DNA of 64,000 nt from Sialis fuliginosa (GCA_961205875.1 OY540810.1:12028001-12092000); one strand, 5' to 3'; shown: positions 1 through 11,776, counted from the stretch's first letter. Made by a program: numbers and translations. The notes: generated from the letters alone by a model not told the origin.

Positions 1-111
1 GATGCAAGCTATCTTCCAGCCAAATTTCATGAAGATCGGTTCATCGGTTTAGTCGTGAAAAGGTAAAAAAAACAGACAAACACACTTTCGCATTTGTAAT
101 ATTAGTATGGA
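1..111 (-). mobile_element. Helitron-like element, 5' part, cut by the window edge
   Basis: On the minus strand it begins TCCATACTAATATTACAAATGCG at 111 and continues through the 'GTTTGTCTGTTTTTTTTACC' and 'AAATTTGGCTGGAAGATAG' blocks shared with 11610-11776, 21374 and 25877. Confidence 0.65.
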
Positions 112-769
112 TTTAAAGCAATGAAAAAAAATTGGAATAAAAGATTTCACGATTTCTATTACTAAACATTACATTCTAAAAGGTAAAAAAAATGTACACA
201 GTAATTTGAATATGACTGAAAGATATAAAACATGTAGTTTATAATGTCTTATCACTAAAAATTCCGAAAAAAATTATGATTTTTTAATTTTTACCCCCAC
301 CATATTGAATTAAAAACGGGGAATGAGTGAAAATATTTACTGTAATAGTGTATCTAACATAGAATTTCACTTTTATTATAAGTAGCTCATAAAAGTATGA
401 TTTTTTTTATTATTTTTACCATTTTGGTGAATTTAAAATGGTTTAAGGTGAGAAAAAAAATGTTTTCTTAAACTCTGATACCTCCGATCACCGTTGATCA
501 TAGTTTCAATTCAATTCTGATACTCTTTCGACTCGAAAAAAAAGTGAAAATAAAAAATCTCTTATTTTTTGATACTTTTCGACTTAAAATCCGCCATTTT
601 TTTTTTCAGAGCCATAAAAATGTAATTTTGAACCCGGAAATAGAAAGAGCACACTCGAAAATAGTAAAATACATTACTTTTATTTATATTACTTCCATTA
701 ATTATTCTTAATGAGTTTGGAGCTCAAAGATTGACGAAAAAAATTGTTATTTTGGTCCTTAATAGGTTA
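112..769. other. AT-rich non-coding stretch
   Basis: I see poly-A/T runs and 'ATTTTTACCCCCACCATATTGAATT'-type diverged repeat sequence, but no gene or delimited element. Confidence 0.5.
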
Positions 770-1690
770 AATAGCCGTTACCCAAAAAAATTCTATGACG
801 TCCCTCCCTATTATTCCAAAATTTAAAATTATATTGTTGACTTTAGTATTTATCTTAGGTAGTCTCACCACAGCCTCATTACTAATTTTTTTTTCAGTTT
901 TTTTGAGCCAGTAGTTACAAAGTTAGAGGGGGGGGGGGCAAAATAAAATATTACTTTTAGTCTCCTATAGGCGCCATTTTTGAGTTAGAAAAAAAATAAA
1001 ATATGGTCATATTCTACTAATTGAGATCTATATTTCGATAACCCACATGCCTAGATATGAAAATTAAAAATTCTGACATCCGTCCCTATTATTCCAAAAT
1101 TTAAAATGATATTATTGACTTTAGTATTTGTCGTTGGTAGTCTCACTAAAGCCACGTTACCAAATTTTTGCAGATTTTTTGAACCAGTAGTTACCGAGGT
1201 AGAAAGGGGGGGGGGCAAAATTAAAAACTGCTTTTAGCCTCCTGCTGGCGCTATTTTTGAGTTAGAAAAATAGGGTCAAATTTTACTTATTGAAATCTAC
1301 ATTTTGATACCCCACACGTCTTGATATAGAATTGTTTTTTTTTTTTTTTTTGATTTGCTTTAAAGCTCCCTGCTGGCGCAATTTTTTATTTTAAAAAAAA
1401 TAAGAAAAAGCGTCAAATTCCACTGGTTTGGTTATACATTTTAACGTGCCACATGCCTTGATATAAAAAAAATATTTTGTTTACCTAACTTCTCCTTAGC
1501 GTCAACCCTGAAAAATTATTTTTTCAACAAAGTACATATTTTACTAGAAGGCATTATTTTACATGTTCAGTAAAAATTTCAAGTTACTAGCTTATATAGT
1601 TAACGAAATATTTTGCTTTTACTGAAAATGACGGACGGACGGACGACAAAGTGAGATTAATAGGGTTTCTTCGGAACCCTAAAAAAGAGT
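770..1690 (+). repeat. Repeat X, + strand copy
   Basis: It contains two internally similar units (about 780-1040 and 1070-1330) sharing TTCCAAAATTTAAAATKATATTGTTGACT-like sequence, 'GAGTTAGAAAAA' and 'GGTCAAATT/ATTCTACT', and ends with GACGGACGGACGACAAAGTGAGATTAATAGGGTT...CGGAACCCTAA. Related copies lie at 3986-4131 plus 5348-5400, 6990-7135 and, inverted, 40322-40830. The 60-codon frame at 1651-1833 is fortuitous. Confidence 0.65.
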
Positions 1691-1833
1691 TTGTTCATTA
1701 TTTTAATTTTAATAATACATTTATTATACCAATAATTTTTCCAACTACTAACATAACTTTTTCAATTACATATAAATACATATTCATGTTAGAAATGTAT
1801 CAAATAGATCAGTCGCGCCCGGCGGAAGGTTAA

Positions 1834-2275
1834 AAATAAAATAATAGTACAAATCACAAGTCACAATGTGTGAAATAGTTAAAGCCGCCTCGATGTTTAC
1901 ATTAACATGAACAGAAACTAGTAATATATATATTAAACTGGTTTGGGTAAAGGCGGAGCTTAAGCTTAGTGTGCTGTCAAGCGAGGGGTACGGGACGGAT
2001 AATTTTGTATCTTGGATAATAAGTTAGTTCAAGTTCCGATTGTAAGATGGCTTGAGTGCTGCCATCTAGAGCTTGGAACATCGTCCCCGTTTCATCAAAA
2101 TACATTGCGTTGTTTCTCTTGTTATTCTTTACTCAATGATATCAGATAGTTATCTAGCCTGGGTCTGATTCATACAAGTAAATAATTTATTTGTTTGTAT
2201 CAGCCGGTGTCGGTAAATTCGTTTTGATATGCTTTCGCTTTTCGTACATAGACGGCACCAGGTACAAAGTTAAGC
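1834..2275. other. Unassigned non-coding stretch
   Basis: Slightly more mixed in composition than its flanks (1950-2080). No frame, repeat partner or RNA was recognised. Confidence 0.45.
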
Positions 2276-2473
2276 TTACAAGGGGAGATTATATTTAGGG
2301 AAGTTGGGATTTCAGTCAGCTTTGGAGAAGTGAATCTAGACCAAAAATAAGGAGACACGTGTTCGAGAACTCATCTGGGCAGCCCTTATTAGTAAAGATA
2401 TTAAATTTTGAAAATTGGTATATTTCCTTAAGCTCTTATGTACTGTAATAAGCATCTACGTTAACAATCCTTC

Positions 2474-2545
2474 AATGGCTGTGCGTGTAGAGCGCCGGCT
2501 TATGATCCAAAGAACACAGGTTCGAATCCCGTACCCTGTACAGAA
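2474..2545 (+). other. tRNA-derived sequence with A/B boxes (left arm)
   Basis: TGGCTGTGCGTGTAGAGCG (2476-2494) resembles a tRNA A box/D arm. GGTTCGAATCC (2519-2529) is a perfect B box/T loop. The T stem is 4/5 paired. The 7-bp acceptor stem and a clean anticodon stem do not form, so this is not a working tRNA; it is better read as a tRNA pseudogene or an internal pol III promoter. A T-run at about 2579-2586 could terminate transcription. Confidence 0.55.
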
Positions 2546-3239
2546 TAATTTTTATTTTCAATTGTTTCTTACTTTTTATTTTTTTTACATATAGATTACC
2601 ACTACCTGCTATTTATACATTATGTTTTTTAGGTAAACATATCGATAATATATGTTTTTTGGGTTGAAATACACATGTAAACTTTTAAATAGATTATTTT
2701 TATTGAAACTACGTATATAATTTACCAATTAAAAATATATTTCAATTGTTAAACTTTTAAATATTCCAAAATGTGCATCATTTATTATAAAATAAAAATA
2801 ATAATATCGTAAAATCTTACTTGTTTTATTCAATTAAAGAAATATAAATATAAACAAATAACTAGCTGTAAATAATTTAATTATAAGGCCAAAAAAGAAA
2901 AAAAATAGAAATAATAATATTTTCAATAGTATAGAAGACCGATAATTTATTTGAATGAAAAAAATTAAATAAAAGTAAAAAATAATTTATTTAGGTATCA
3001 AATAAATTTGATTAATTGAAATATATTTTTAATTGGTAAATTATATACGTAGTTTCAATAAAAATAACATCATAAATAAACTATTTAAAACTTTACATGT
3101 GTATTTCAACCCAAAAAACATATATGTATTATCGATATGTTTACATAAAAAGCATAATGTATAAATAGCAGGTAGTGGTAATCTATATGTAAAAAAAATA
3201 AAAAGTAAGAAACAATTGAAAATAAAAATAAAAATTATT

Positions 3240-3310
3240 TTGTACAGGGTACGGGATTCGAACCTGTGTTCTTTGGATCATAAGCCGGCGCTCTACACGC
3301 ACAGCCATTG
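3240..3310 (-). other. tRNA-derived sequence with A/B boxes (right arm)
   Basis: This is the inverted partner of the left-arm sequence, with an identical B box (minus strand, 3254-3264) and D-arm-like region. Conservation of both boxes in the two arms fits a shared origin from one palindromic element. Confidence 0.55.
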
Positions 3311-4131
3311 AAGGATTGTTAACGTAGATGCTTATTACAGTACATAAGAGCTTAAGGAAATTTACCAATTTTCAAAATTTAATATCTTTACTAATAAGGG
3401 CTGCCCAGATGAGTTCTCGAACACGTGTCTCCTTATTTTTGGTCTAGATTCACCTCTCCAAAGCTGACTAAAATCCCAACTTCCCTAGATATAATCTCCC
3501 CTTGTTAGATAAAAATTTATTTGCGAGAATTTACCTATCTGGATTTAATTCCCGATTCCCGATTATCAAATTCAGAGAGATTCAAGATTGCATTGTTCCC
3601 GTTTCGGTATATTGTTATTTTTATTAACTTTTTGGGGGAATTATTATTTATTAGTTGTGAAATGAAATAGTTGTAACTTTTTTTGTTTCGTTATATCCGA
3701 TTTTATAAAAAAATATTGATTTTCTTATTGAGGTACAGGTATCGGTGCAAACAAATCGGTATTTATAATTAGTAACTGTTATAGACCAAGAGCTGGCTGT
3801 AAAAAAACTAACCTATCGAGTAACAGGGTAAAATGTTTTTTTAATGTTACCTAATACCCATAGCGACCATGAGAAAAATCATTTTATGCCTGGGCGGAAC
3901 TTGTTAATTTTTAAGTGGGGGGGAGGGGGGCGGTAAGGAGCTAAAGCTAGGTGACATGTTAAAATGTATTACCAAAGCAGCGAAAATTGACCCTCTTTCT
4001 TATTTTTTAAATAATATTAAATAAATAAAAAATTATATGACGCCCATCCCAATTATTCCCAAATTTAAAAAGATATTGTTGACTTTAGTTCTACTATAAA
4101 CTACAGAGTTTGAGGCGTCATTTTTGAGTTA

Positions 4132-5347
4132 AGGCTCTGTCAAACAGGAGGCGGACTGTCCACGCGAACAGTCGCGAACTCTGTATCCTGTAATGTAGCA
4201 TTACCCTGGTCAAACAGAAAGCGGAAAACCACGGCGGACAAATTTAGTCCACCGCGGACAGCGGACAGGTTGTAAATTTTTACAGAGTTCGCGCGCGAAC
4301 TGGATAGCAAAATGAGTAGAAGAGAAGATAATGATGAAAAGTTGATTGATCTTGTGCGGTAGTGCAGTTGTTTGTATGACTTCGCTTCAGTATTTAGCTC
4401 GGAAAACAACCCTCTCGAACGTAGAATGCCTAGTCACTATATAGAATGCCTGCATTATGTACATTGACTATGGCATACCCATTTCCTTTTTCGTCTTGCT
4501 GCTGAATTCACAGCTAAGAAAAGAAGTAATTCTTTTTTGTCAGACGAACTGCTGGTCACTAAATGAAGAAAGAATTTGCACTGGTTCGCCGTATGTCCGA
4601 AAAGTTAGCCCCCCCAAATGCATATTTTTAGTTAATTTTATGTGCAATCGTTTGATATTCGTTTGATAGGGTTTGTTTGATAGACTTATTTTGTCGTTTG
4701 ATAGTAATAAGTTTAATTAAATTTTAAATAAATTTCATGGAAAAGTTAGCCCCCCCACCTTTGATTATAGGCTTAATTTTTGTTTTACAAGATTGATTTT
4801 TATTTTAAAATGTTTGATAGAACAAATCTATCGTTTGATAGTTTTCGCTTTCGCAGATTTTTAACATTTTAGTTTAACAATAATCAAATATTCAAATTTC
4901 CCGCGTACTTGTTTTTAAAATTGTAGCTCCCCCAAATGCTTATTTTAAGTTATTTTTATGTGCAATCGTTTGAATATTTGATTATTGTTAAACTAAAATG
5001 TTAAAAATCTGCGAAAGCGAAAACTATCAAACGATAGATTTGTTCTATCAAACATTTTAAAATAAAAATCAATCTTGTAAAACAAAAATTAAGCCTATAA
5101 TCAAAGGTGGGGGGGCTAACTTTTCCATGAAATTTATTTAAAATTTAATTAAACTTATTACTATCAAACGACAAAATAAGTCTATCAAACAAACCCTATC
5201 AAACGAATATCAAACGATTGCACATAAAATTAACTAAAAATATGCATTTGGGGGGGCTAACTTTTCGGACATGTTCGCCGTCACTTGCGCGTTCTGTTTG
5301 ACCACCTTAGTCCGCGCGGACAGTCCGCTTCCTGTTTGACAGAGCCT
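4132..5347. mobile_element. PIF/Harbinger-like element (TTA TSD), host of a nested foldback
   Basis: The TIRs start AGGCTCTGTCAAACAGGA at both ends and match over about 35 bp. The TSD is TTA (4129-4131 and 5348-5350). It sits inside a copy of repeat X: the uninterrupted sequence GAGTTAGAAAAA is visible in the other copies (e.g. near 980 and 1260), proving the duplication. The short frames at 4140-4409 and 4457-4666 are not recognisable proteins. Confidence 0.8.
4593..5272. mobile_element. Foldback element with 9-bp TSD, nested in the 4132-5347 element
   Basis: Nearly the whole 680 bp is an inverted repeat: arms from ATGTCCGAAAAGTTAGC (4593) and GCTAACTTTTCGGACAT (ending 5272). The 9-bp duplication GTTCGCCGT lies at 4584-4592 and 5273-5281. 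Long arms with a 9-bp TSD suggest a Mutator-like (MULE) foldback. The arms carry repeated TTTGATAG/CTATCAAA words and C7/G7 runs. Confidence 0.78.
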
Positions 5348-5597
5348 TTAGAAAAAAAAATATGGTCATATTCTACTAATTGAGATCTACATTTCGACAC
5401 CCCATTAATACTTAATACTTCAAGTAAGTATTTTTTCATAATACTTGAATTTAATACTTTCTTTTAACAAGTACTTGAAGTATTATACATTTGAAAATAT
5501 AAAATATTACTTGGTAGTTCAAGCACTGAAGGTGCATAACTAACTTTTCGCCCTGGGTTTCAACCTTCCTTAGTCCGCCACTGGGTTTACATTAATA

Positions 5598-5974
5598 CAG
5601 TGATCTTCAAACTGTGTTCCGCGAAACCTTGAGGTTTCACGGTAGCTCTCTAGGGTTTCTGCGAGTAAAAATAAAAATTCGAAAAAAAAATTATAAAACA
5701 CGCACTAGTTGACTAGAGTTTTTTAATTAAACAATATAAAGATGCATTTTTTATTTTTTTTTTATTTGGCCTTCTATTTTTGATAAGATGAATTTTTTGC
5801 TTTTATAGTTAATCCTAATAACATAAATACTTGCGCAGTAACCAATTCTCGTCGGGCCACCAGCATTTAAAAAATATAGGGGAGGTTGTTATTTTTCTAA
5901 TAGTGGGAAGATGTTCGCCGAAAAACCCTATAGTTCTAAGGGTTCCGTGAGTCGACAAAGTTTGAATACTACTG
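5598..5974. mobile_element. hAT-like MITE
   Basis: The ends CAGTGATCTTCAAACT and GTTTGAATACTACTG are inverted. The 8-bp TSD is CATTAATA (5590-5597) / TATTAATA (5975-5982), one mismatch. Confidence 0.72.
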
Positions 5975-5982
5975 TATTAATA

Positions 5983-6989
5983 TAAGTTGTCTATACTATG
6001 AGTTACGACCTATCTATGTATCTATTTATTTATTTACTGTCACTTATTTGACACGCGTTTGAATTGTATAAATATGCAAATTTCTTAATGACAGTGACGT
6101 CAATTGATTATGTAATGTGTATAGATAATCAATTTATACTATAATACATAAAATTGTAAAACAAGATTTTTCAATTTACATTGACACGGGAGAGGGGAAT
6201 TGGTTGTATGTACTGACCTGAAGGTAAAGTGTATTGGAAAATACCATAAAAGAAAAACTGATATATCATTTACATATCATATATTATTTATAATATTATG
6301 TTAATTGTATGTATGCATAATGCAGTGCTTCTTAACCTTTCGTGAGTTTTGGACCATTGAATGTTTGTATGAAATCGCTCGTTGATCAAGCCTCTGACTT
6401 TCGCATTTTTGCGTGCTCTGTACCTCCGGACGTTTTCAGCTTTTAGCTACAAATATAATAATGGTCTATTTTTCGATAGCTGCTGAGATGCTCTTTCCAA
6501 TTCTGTGCGACTTTTCTATTTCATAATGGCTTTTTGCGCGTGTTTTAGCGTACATTATGATTTACCTTTTATTTTTATTATAATATGAGGTTTTTCACTC
6601 ATTAAAACTGTTTACATGTTTTGATTTGTACTTGTACCTCGTAGATTTAATAGAGATCTATAATTTGAGACCAAAACCAGCGTGATAACTGCTCTGAGTG
6701 TCGAACTATACTGATTGTAACTTTACACTAGCGCGCAAAATGATCACTACGCGTTTAGCCCCCATTCAACCGTACCGCATTTCCGCGGGGGTGCCTCAGT
6801 GTTTAATGGGTACAGACCAATACGCCGGTTAGAATGATACCAAAATCATCCCAGTCGGACTTTTAGTTTCTGAGTTATTCAATGGTTTTATATCATCCTG
6901 AAAACATTACATTAAGTTTCTGTAATCCCCCCCCCCCAGTATCTGACTAGTGACTAGTGTAAAACATTAGACGTTATTCACGTATTACA
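5983..6989. other. Unassigned stretch with an orphan hAT-like end
   Basis: CAGTGCTTCTTAACCTTT at 6323 resembles a hAT left end, but no matching right end was found. A C13 run lies near 6927-6939. No gene. Confidence 0.4.
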
Positions 6990-7135
6990 TGGACTTTTTG
7001 GAATTTTGGAGCCACCTACAAGTGTATTTTTGCTTGGAGCCCCTTGAGTTAGAAAAAATAAAAAATGGGATAAAATTCTACAGATTGAGATTTACATTTT
7101 GATACCCCTCACGCTTTGATATAATTTTTTTAATG
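6990..7135 (+). repeat. Repeat X fragment
   Basis: The 'GAGTTAGAAAAAATAAAAAATGGGATAAAATTCTAC' type sequence and 'TTTTGATACCCCTCACGC' correspond to the 3' half of a repeat X unit. Confidence 0.55.
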
Positions 7136-8248
7136 TTCGCGGGTCCACGCTACGTCACTGTTCCTGAACAGTTTTTTTTTTCATACAACTATGAAACACA
7201 CAAAAATTCTATGGCTCACTTCCTCTATGTCATATAATCTTAAATCTTTGGGTAAAAGTCAGTAAACTTATTTTAAAATAGAATAGAATATTAATTTTTT
7301 TAAGTTTATCAAATTTGTTATTTTTCCTGAATATAAAAGCAGTAGAATTATTTTTCAAAATAAAAAAGCAGTTACTTTTAAACTATGCTGAAAAATATAC
7401 GTACAATATTTACAATCATTCCAAATTCTTATAATTTCGAAAATACAGTTTTCAAAAATTATCTACTTCAAATAAATAATATAGTTTTATTTTAATTTTT
7501 TTTCATTGTAATTATTCTTCAATCACTTTATAATTATTAAGTGTCATAAAAATTTTTGTTATGTGAAAGAACAATAAATGTTAATTACAATTTAATATTT
7601 TGTAATTCCATACTCATTAGTCAAAGATTATTTTACTATTAACTTTTATTTTGATCTCAATAAAATACATTAAAATAAAACTGAATTTTTATTCTTCATT
7701 ACTGCAGTTTACCTCTGACAAAAAAAAAACTATTTAAATAATTAATACAATGGAAAAAGGCAGTAATTCTGTTTTAGAGTACAAATGCAGTAAACCACAT
7801 CTTACTGCTTTTAAATTTCCAGAAATAAAAGACAGTAAGTCACTCAATTAAGGCATTTTGATGAATTGTAAACTAAAATGACTCTCAAGTGACTTATAAT
7901 GAAGAGTCATGTGACTTATCATTGATCGCTAAATAAATTTTATGATAAAAAATATGATCAATTTATTTTTAAAAAACCAAAAACTTCGAGTTTAGTTTTC
8001 TCCGTTTTTATTTTTTATATCTTACCTAAATATATAAGCACGGCAGTATGATCTAAAGTATCAGTAAATTTCTATAACTGTTTCTATTTGTTATTTTATA
8101 AAAATCTGTTTTTACAAGTGCACTTCTAATTGTATGTGACATTTCCAAATATTCAATTTTCATTTCTAAATATTGGTCTAAAGTACTTTATGGTGCATAT
8201 GATGACGGTTATTCGTTTTGTATATTTAACATACCTACCTTTAACTAC
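7136..8248. other. AT-rich stretch, nothing recognised
   Basis: There is some reiteration of 'GCAGTAAT/GCAGTTA' words around 7330-7850. The 61-codon frame at 8130-8315 runs into the inverted repeat and is not a gene. Confidence 0.45.
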
Positions 8249-8451
8249 ACCTGTCAGCCCCTCTCCCGCAACAAAAATGTATCGTTTGTGTTCATTGGCG
8301 TTCAATATAAAATAAAAAGAGTGTGAGAATTAATAAAAATATGTTATATTTAATGTTTTGGCATTTTTATTATAAAAGTATATTTAATACCAAATTTGCA
8401 TCAATATTTGTATATATAGCCCCTAGAAAGGGAGGGGGGGGGCTGACAGGT
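8249..8451. repeat. Inverted repeat of a possible MITE
   Basis: ACCTGTCAGCCCC at the left and GGGGCTGACAGGT at the right are perfect inversions with a G9 run inside the right end. No TSD was found. Confidence 0.5.
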
Positions 8452-8729
8452 TCTAATCTGGTTGCCCGGGGCTAAGGTTGGGGGGATGGTGCGACAAGTC
8501 AACGAAATTTTTTTTGGTCGTCGCCAAAAAAAAATGTTATAGGTTTCTTGATACTATATATACCTGAAGTACCTTTCTTATAGAAAATTTTATTATCTGT
8601 GAAATTGTTCCTGTACATTTATTCTCTATCTTACATCATTTTCGCTGCATGGATGATTTAAGTATAAACAGCACACAATTTTTTGGTATATTTTTCGGAG
8701 GCCTGTAGCCTTGTGTTTTTATCATTTAA

Positions 8730-9270
8730 CTAGCACATTAGACCCGGTGTTATCCGGGGATATAAATTTAATATGTAATAAACATATTAAACGTTGTTTT
8801 CACTTATCGCTAACTATTTACGCAGCGATACGTCTCCGACGATTTTTTTTCCAACTTGATGAAATTTACACAAAATATCCACAAATTATACACCTAAACC
8901 TTCCTCGTAAAACACTATCCATTAGAGAAAACCGAAATAAAATACGTTCAATAGTTGCTGAGAAAATCGTGCACAGACAGATAGACAGACACGCGACGAG
9001 GAACTTTGATTTATTATCTTGGAGTTTTTAAGAGATAAGTTAGTTAGTTACTTAACGGTTTAAGAGCGCGCTGACAGCAAACTTTTTTCTGACTTGATTT
9101 ACTATTATCGTCACTGCTTATTCTTTATGTTATCTAACGTACCCTGGCCAGAGAACATATCTATGAATTAAAAACAAAACATGTAAATCGGATAAGTGGT
9201 TCTTGAGTTATAAGCGCATTAACGGACAGACAGACAGACAGAGAGACGTTGAGCTTTATATATATTAAGA
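8730..9270 (-). mobile_element. Helitron-like composite, minus strand
   Basis: CTAG at 8730-8733 followed by the hairpin ACCCGGTGTTATCCGGGG is the minus-strand 3' end. The interior (8850-8970) shares 'AAAATATCCACAAATTATACACC' and 'AGAAAACCGAAATAAAATACG' with 49845-49930. From about 9050 a family 2 segment in inverted orientation is joined on. The 106-codon frame at 8711-9031 reads through this repeat and is not a gene. Confidence 0.55.
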
Positions 9271-10137
9271 ATAGACTAAGGGTATCATTAATAACCGATT
9301 GGCGCTAAATTAATTAAAAAAATTTAACCTCAAAACTGATGTAAAAAGCTGCCACTGTTTATAGACACTCACAACACCATAATCTAGGCGCAGTTGGATC
9401 AAATACCTGTTTTCCTACGTATATATCCGTTGGACAACCAGGTGATTTAAGAACCGACATACGTGTATACACATTCACCATAAGCTAGACAAGGATATTC
9501 CATATAAAATACATTTACCGATACATTACTATTATGGTCATCTACTTTTTACCCACTGCTATTTGGTTTATGAAGAATAATAGCGTAAATAATAAATGGT
9601 GGAAATATAATTGTGTGCAAGATTTAAAACAAAGTTTTATTTTGTGGTGTTATTTGTTGATTAACAATTGTTATTAAAATTGATTTGTGATATGTAGTTT
9701 ATTGTTTTAATGCCTATTTCTATAACGGGACTGATTGGAATTTATCAACGTGATCTAAATTCTAAATAAATAAACTTTGATTTGCATTTTTGAGTTAAAC
9801 ATAACTAGGTAAGGCGTTTTATTATTTTATTTTATATACATACATATTTATTTAAATTGTGTTATATTTATTTTCATGTATAGATAATTTACAAAAAGTG
9901 TAAAAAACTTTAACAGTGTTAATTTTCGTGAGGGAGCTACATCCCCTCAAAAATTATGCCCAGCGTTTATTAATTATTTGGAGAATCGATTACTGCATGT
10001 ATTTATCAATTCTAAGTATCAAATAATTATTATTTATACCAGGGTTGTATTGGGTCACTAGATCTGTCAATTTTATCTTGTATTTTTTTGCTCTATAATT
10101 TTTTCGATAGTTCTTATGTTATAATAAAAAACTTTTT
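9271..10137. other. AT-rich stretch, nothing recognised
   Basis: No coding frame, RNA or delimited repeat. Confidence 0.45.
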
Positions 10138-10500
10138 AAGAAAAAAATAAAACCGACTTCAAAAAAACGGTTAAGAATTCTGAAAAGTATATAATAATTA
10201 AATTTAACAGTTTTGGAAGTCTGTTTTATTTTTTTTCCCCTTAAATTATTTATTGGCTTGGCATCGAATTTTCAGGGTTTTTTCAAGTAGTTTTTTTTAA
10301 GTTTTGATTTTTCTCTTTTGAGTGGCGTATCTTCAAAGTCCATGGTCAGATTCTATAATTTATATTGGTCCACCTCGAAAGTATACTCTTTTAAATAAAA
10401 AAATCGTCTAAATCGGTACATATTTGCCCGAATATATATAAAATATATATATTGTCGAATTGAGAACCTCCTCCTTTTTTGAAGTCGGTTAAAAACCGAT
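10138..10500 (-). repeat. 'AACCGACTTCAAAAAAGGAGGAGG' repeat, copy 1
   Basis: It is bounded by AAAACCGACTTCAAAAAAAC and GAAGTCGGTTAAAAACCG. It shares TGTCGAATTGAGAACCTCC, TGGCGTATCTTCAAAGTCCA and AGTATACTCTTTTAAAT with the copies at about 18195-18450, 53050-53470 and 60985-61215. This repeat is widespread in Lepidoptera. Confidence 0.6.
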
Positions 10501-11609
10501 TATCAGATTTCATAACTATTAAATAAAAACTAATAATCTTTGGGGGGCTCTATCTCCCTTACAAAGAATTTTGGGATACATGTTCATATGAAGTTTTTTG
10601 CTTGAAATAATATCCTTGATCTACTGTTGTTTTTTTTTAATTCGTTGTAAGTCATCCTGTATATATTTACAAATAAATTAAAAGTATTTTTTAAAGAAAA
10701 TATTTCATAATGTCAAATATTGTAAAACATGTCTATATTTTATAATATTTTTTTAGACTTTGATGAAGACTAACAATGGTCGAAACGTCTGAAATATAAT
10801 ATTTTAAAGAAATATGTTTATATATTTTTTTAAATAAACCAATGACCAAACCTTTAAAAAATAAATACTTTTAATTTAAAATATGGTCATTTACATAAAC
10901 TCGAAATTTACAAATAAACGTATAGATATAAAAAGAAAATATATTTATGATATTTTGATTTATTTAAGAATTGAAAACATATATTATTCATTATAAAATA
11001 TACGCATGAACTTTTTTTGATATATGAAATTATATAAGAAACAAGATTGCAACCAGATTTGAACTTTAAAAATGTTATAACATTCATATGTAGATTGTAA
11101 ATTCTTGTGTACCTATGTATAATTGAAGAAAAGAATTATATATTTATGTATTTATATATACGATATATGTATACGTAGGAAAATGTATTATGTATGCACT
11201 TATACATAAAGATGATTTTTTTATATTTAGTGTAAATGTTGGTTGGTTGTAGGTACATAATTTATCTATTGTTTAATTTTAAAAATTATACTTTTCAAAT
11301 TCATTCATTACTTATTCTACTTTTCTGTCTAATCAGTCCAATGGATTGATTTTTCGTAGTATTTTGATGGCAGCTGTCATATTATCGTTATTTTTTAAAC
11401 ATTTTTTTTCAGATTTTTATTAATATTGCATATTTTTAGTAATAGTTTTTGCAACTTCGGGCTTGACAGATCTATGCAAAAAATGATTTCAAAGATTAAA
11501 ACAAAAGTTATAGTACTTATGTGTAACTGTAGGAAAGTACGGGGGACACAATGGGAAGGTGCTAATGGGTCGGTCATAGCAGCTTCATTGCTTATTAACT
11601 GAAACTGTA
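10501..11609. other. AT-rich stretch with a hammerhead-like fragment
   Basis: TTTGATGAAGACTAACAATGGTCGAAACGTC at about 10759-10789 has the order TGATGA / stem GACT-GGTC / GAAAC / GTC, but C3 is replaced by T and stem I does not pair. Otherwise no gene. Confidence 0.4.
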
Positions 11610-11776
11610 CTAGTTTTTACCCGCGATCCATTTTTTTATCTATTACATTTTTGGGATAAAAAGTAACATATATCCATTCTTAGGATGCAAGCTATCTTCC
11701 TGCCAAATTTCATCTAAATTAGTTTAGCGGTTTAGCCGTAAAAAGGTAACAAACAGAAAGATAGACATAGTATGGA
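11610..11776 (-). mobile_element. Short Helitron-like element with TC and CTAG ends
   Basis: The minus-strand 5' end is TCCATACTATG at 11776; the 3' end is CGCGGGTAAAAACTAG at 11610. The flanks are A (11609) and T (11777) in + orientation, as expected for A|T insertion without duplication. It is an internally deleted copy (167 bp). Confidence 0.68.

Larger units (their letters stand above)
2279..3504. mobile_element. Palindromic TTA-TSD element with pol III-like boxes in both arms
   Basis: Two arms of roughly 470 bp (2279-2755 and 3025-3504) are inverted copies around a 270-bp AT-rich spacer. The outer ends read CAAGGGGAGATTATA...TATAATCTCCCCTTG and are flanked by TTA at 2276-2278 and 3505-3507, giving a 3-bp TWA duplication (PIF/Harbinger-like). 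There is no transposase. Each arm carries a tRNA-like segment, so the element could form a large hairpin with two divergent pol III promoters. The reading frame at 3183-3368 is a by-product of this arm. Confidence 0.78.
3986..5400 (+). repeat. Repeat X copy, split by the 4132-5347 insertion
   Basis: Left part 3986-4131 shares TTGACTTTAGT and 'TTTTTGAGTTA'; right part 5351-5400 continues with 'GAAAAAAAAATATGGTCATATTCTAC', matching 985-1030. Confidence 0.65.

Noticed and set aside
2474-2545. A functional tRNA gene
   Set aside because: T loop and D arm are recognisable, but the acceptor stem does not pair and the anticodon stem is poor; it is kept only as tRNA-derived sequence.
8711-9031. Open frame of 106 codons
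   Set aside because: It reads through a Helitron-like repeat also present at 49845-49930, where the frame is not kept.
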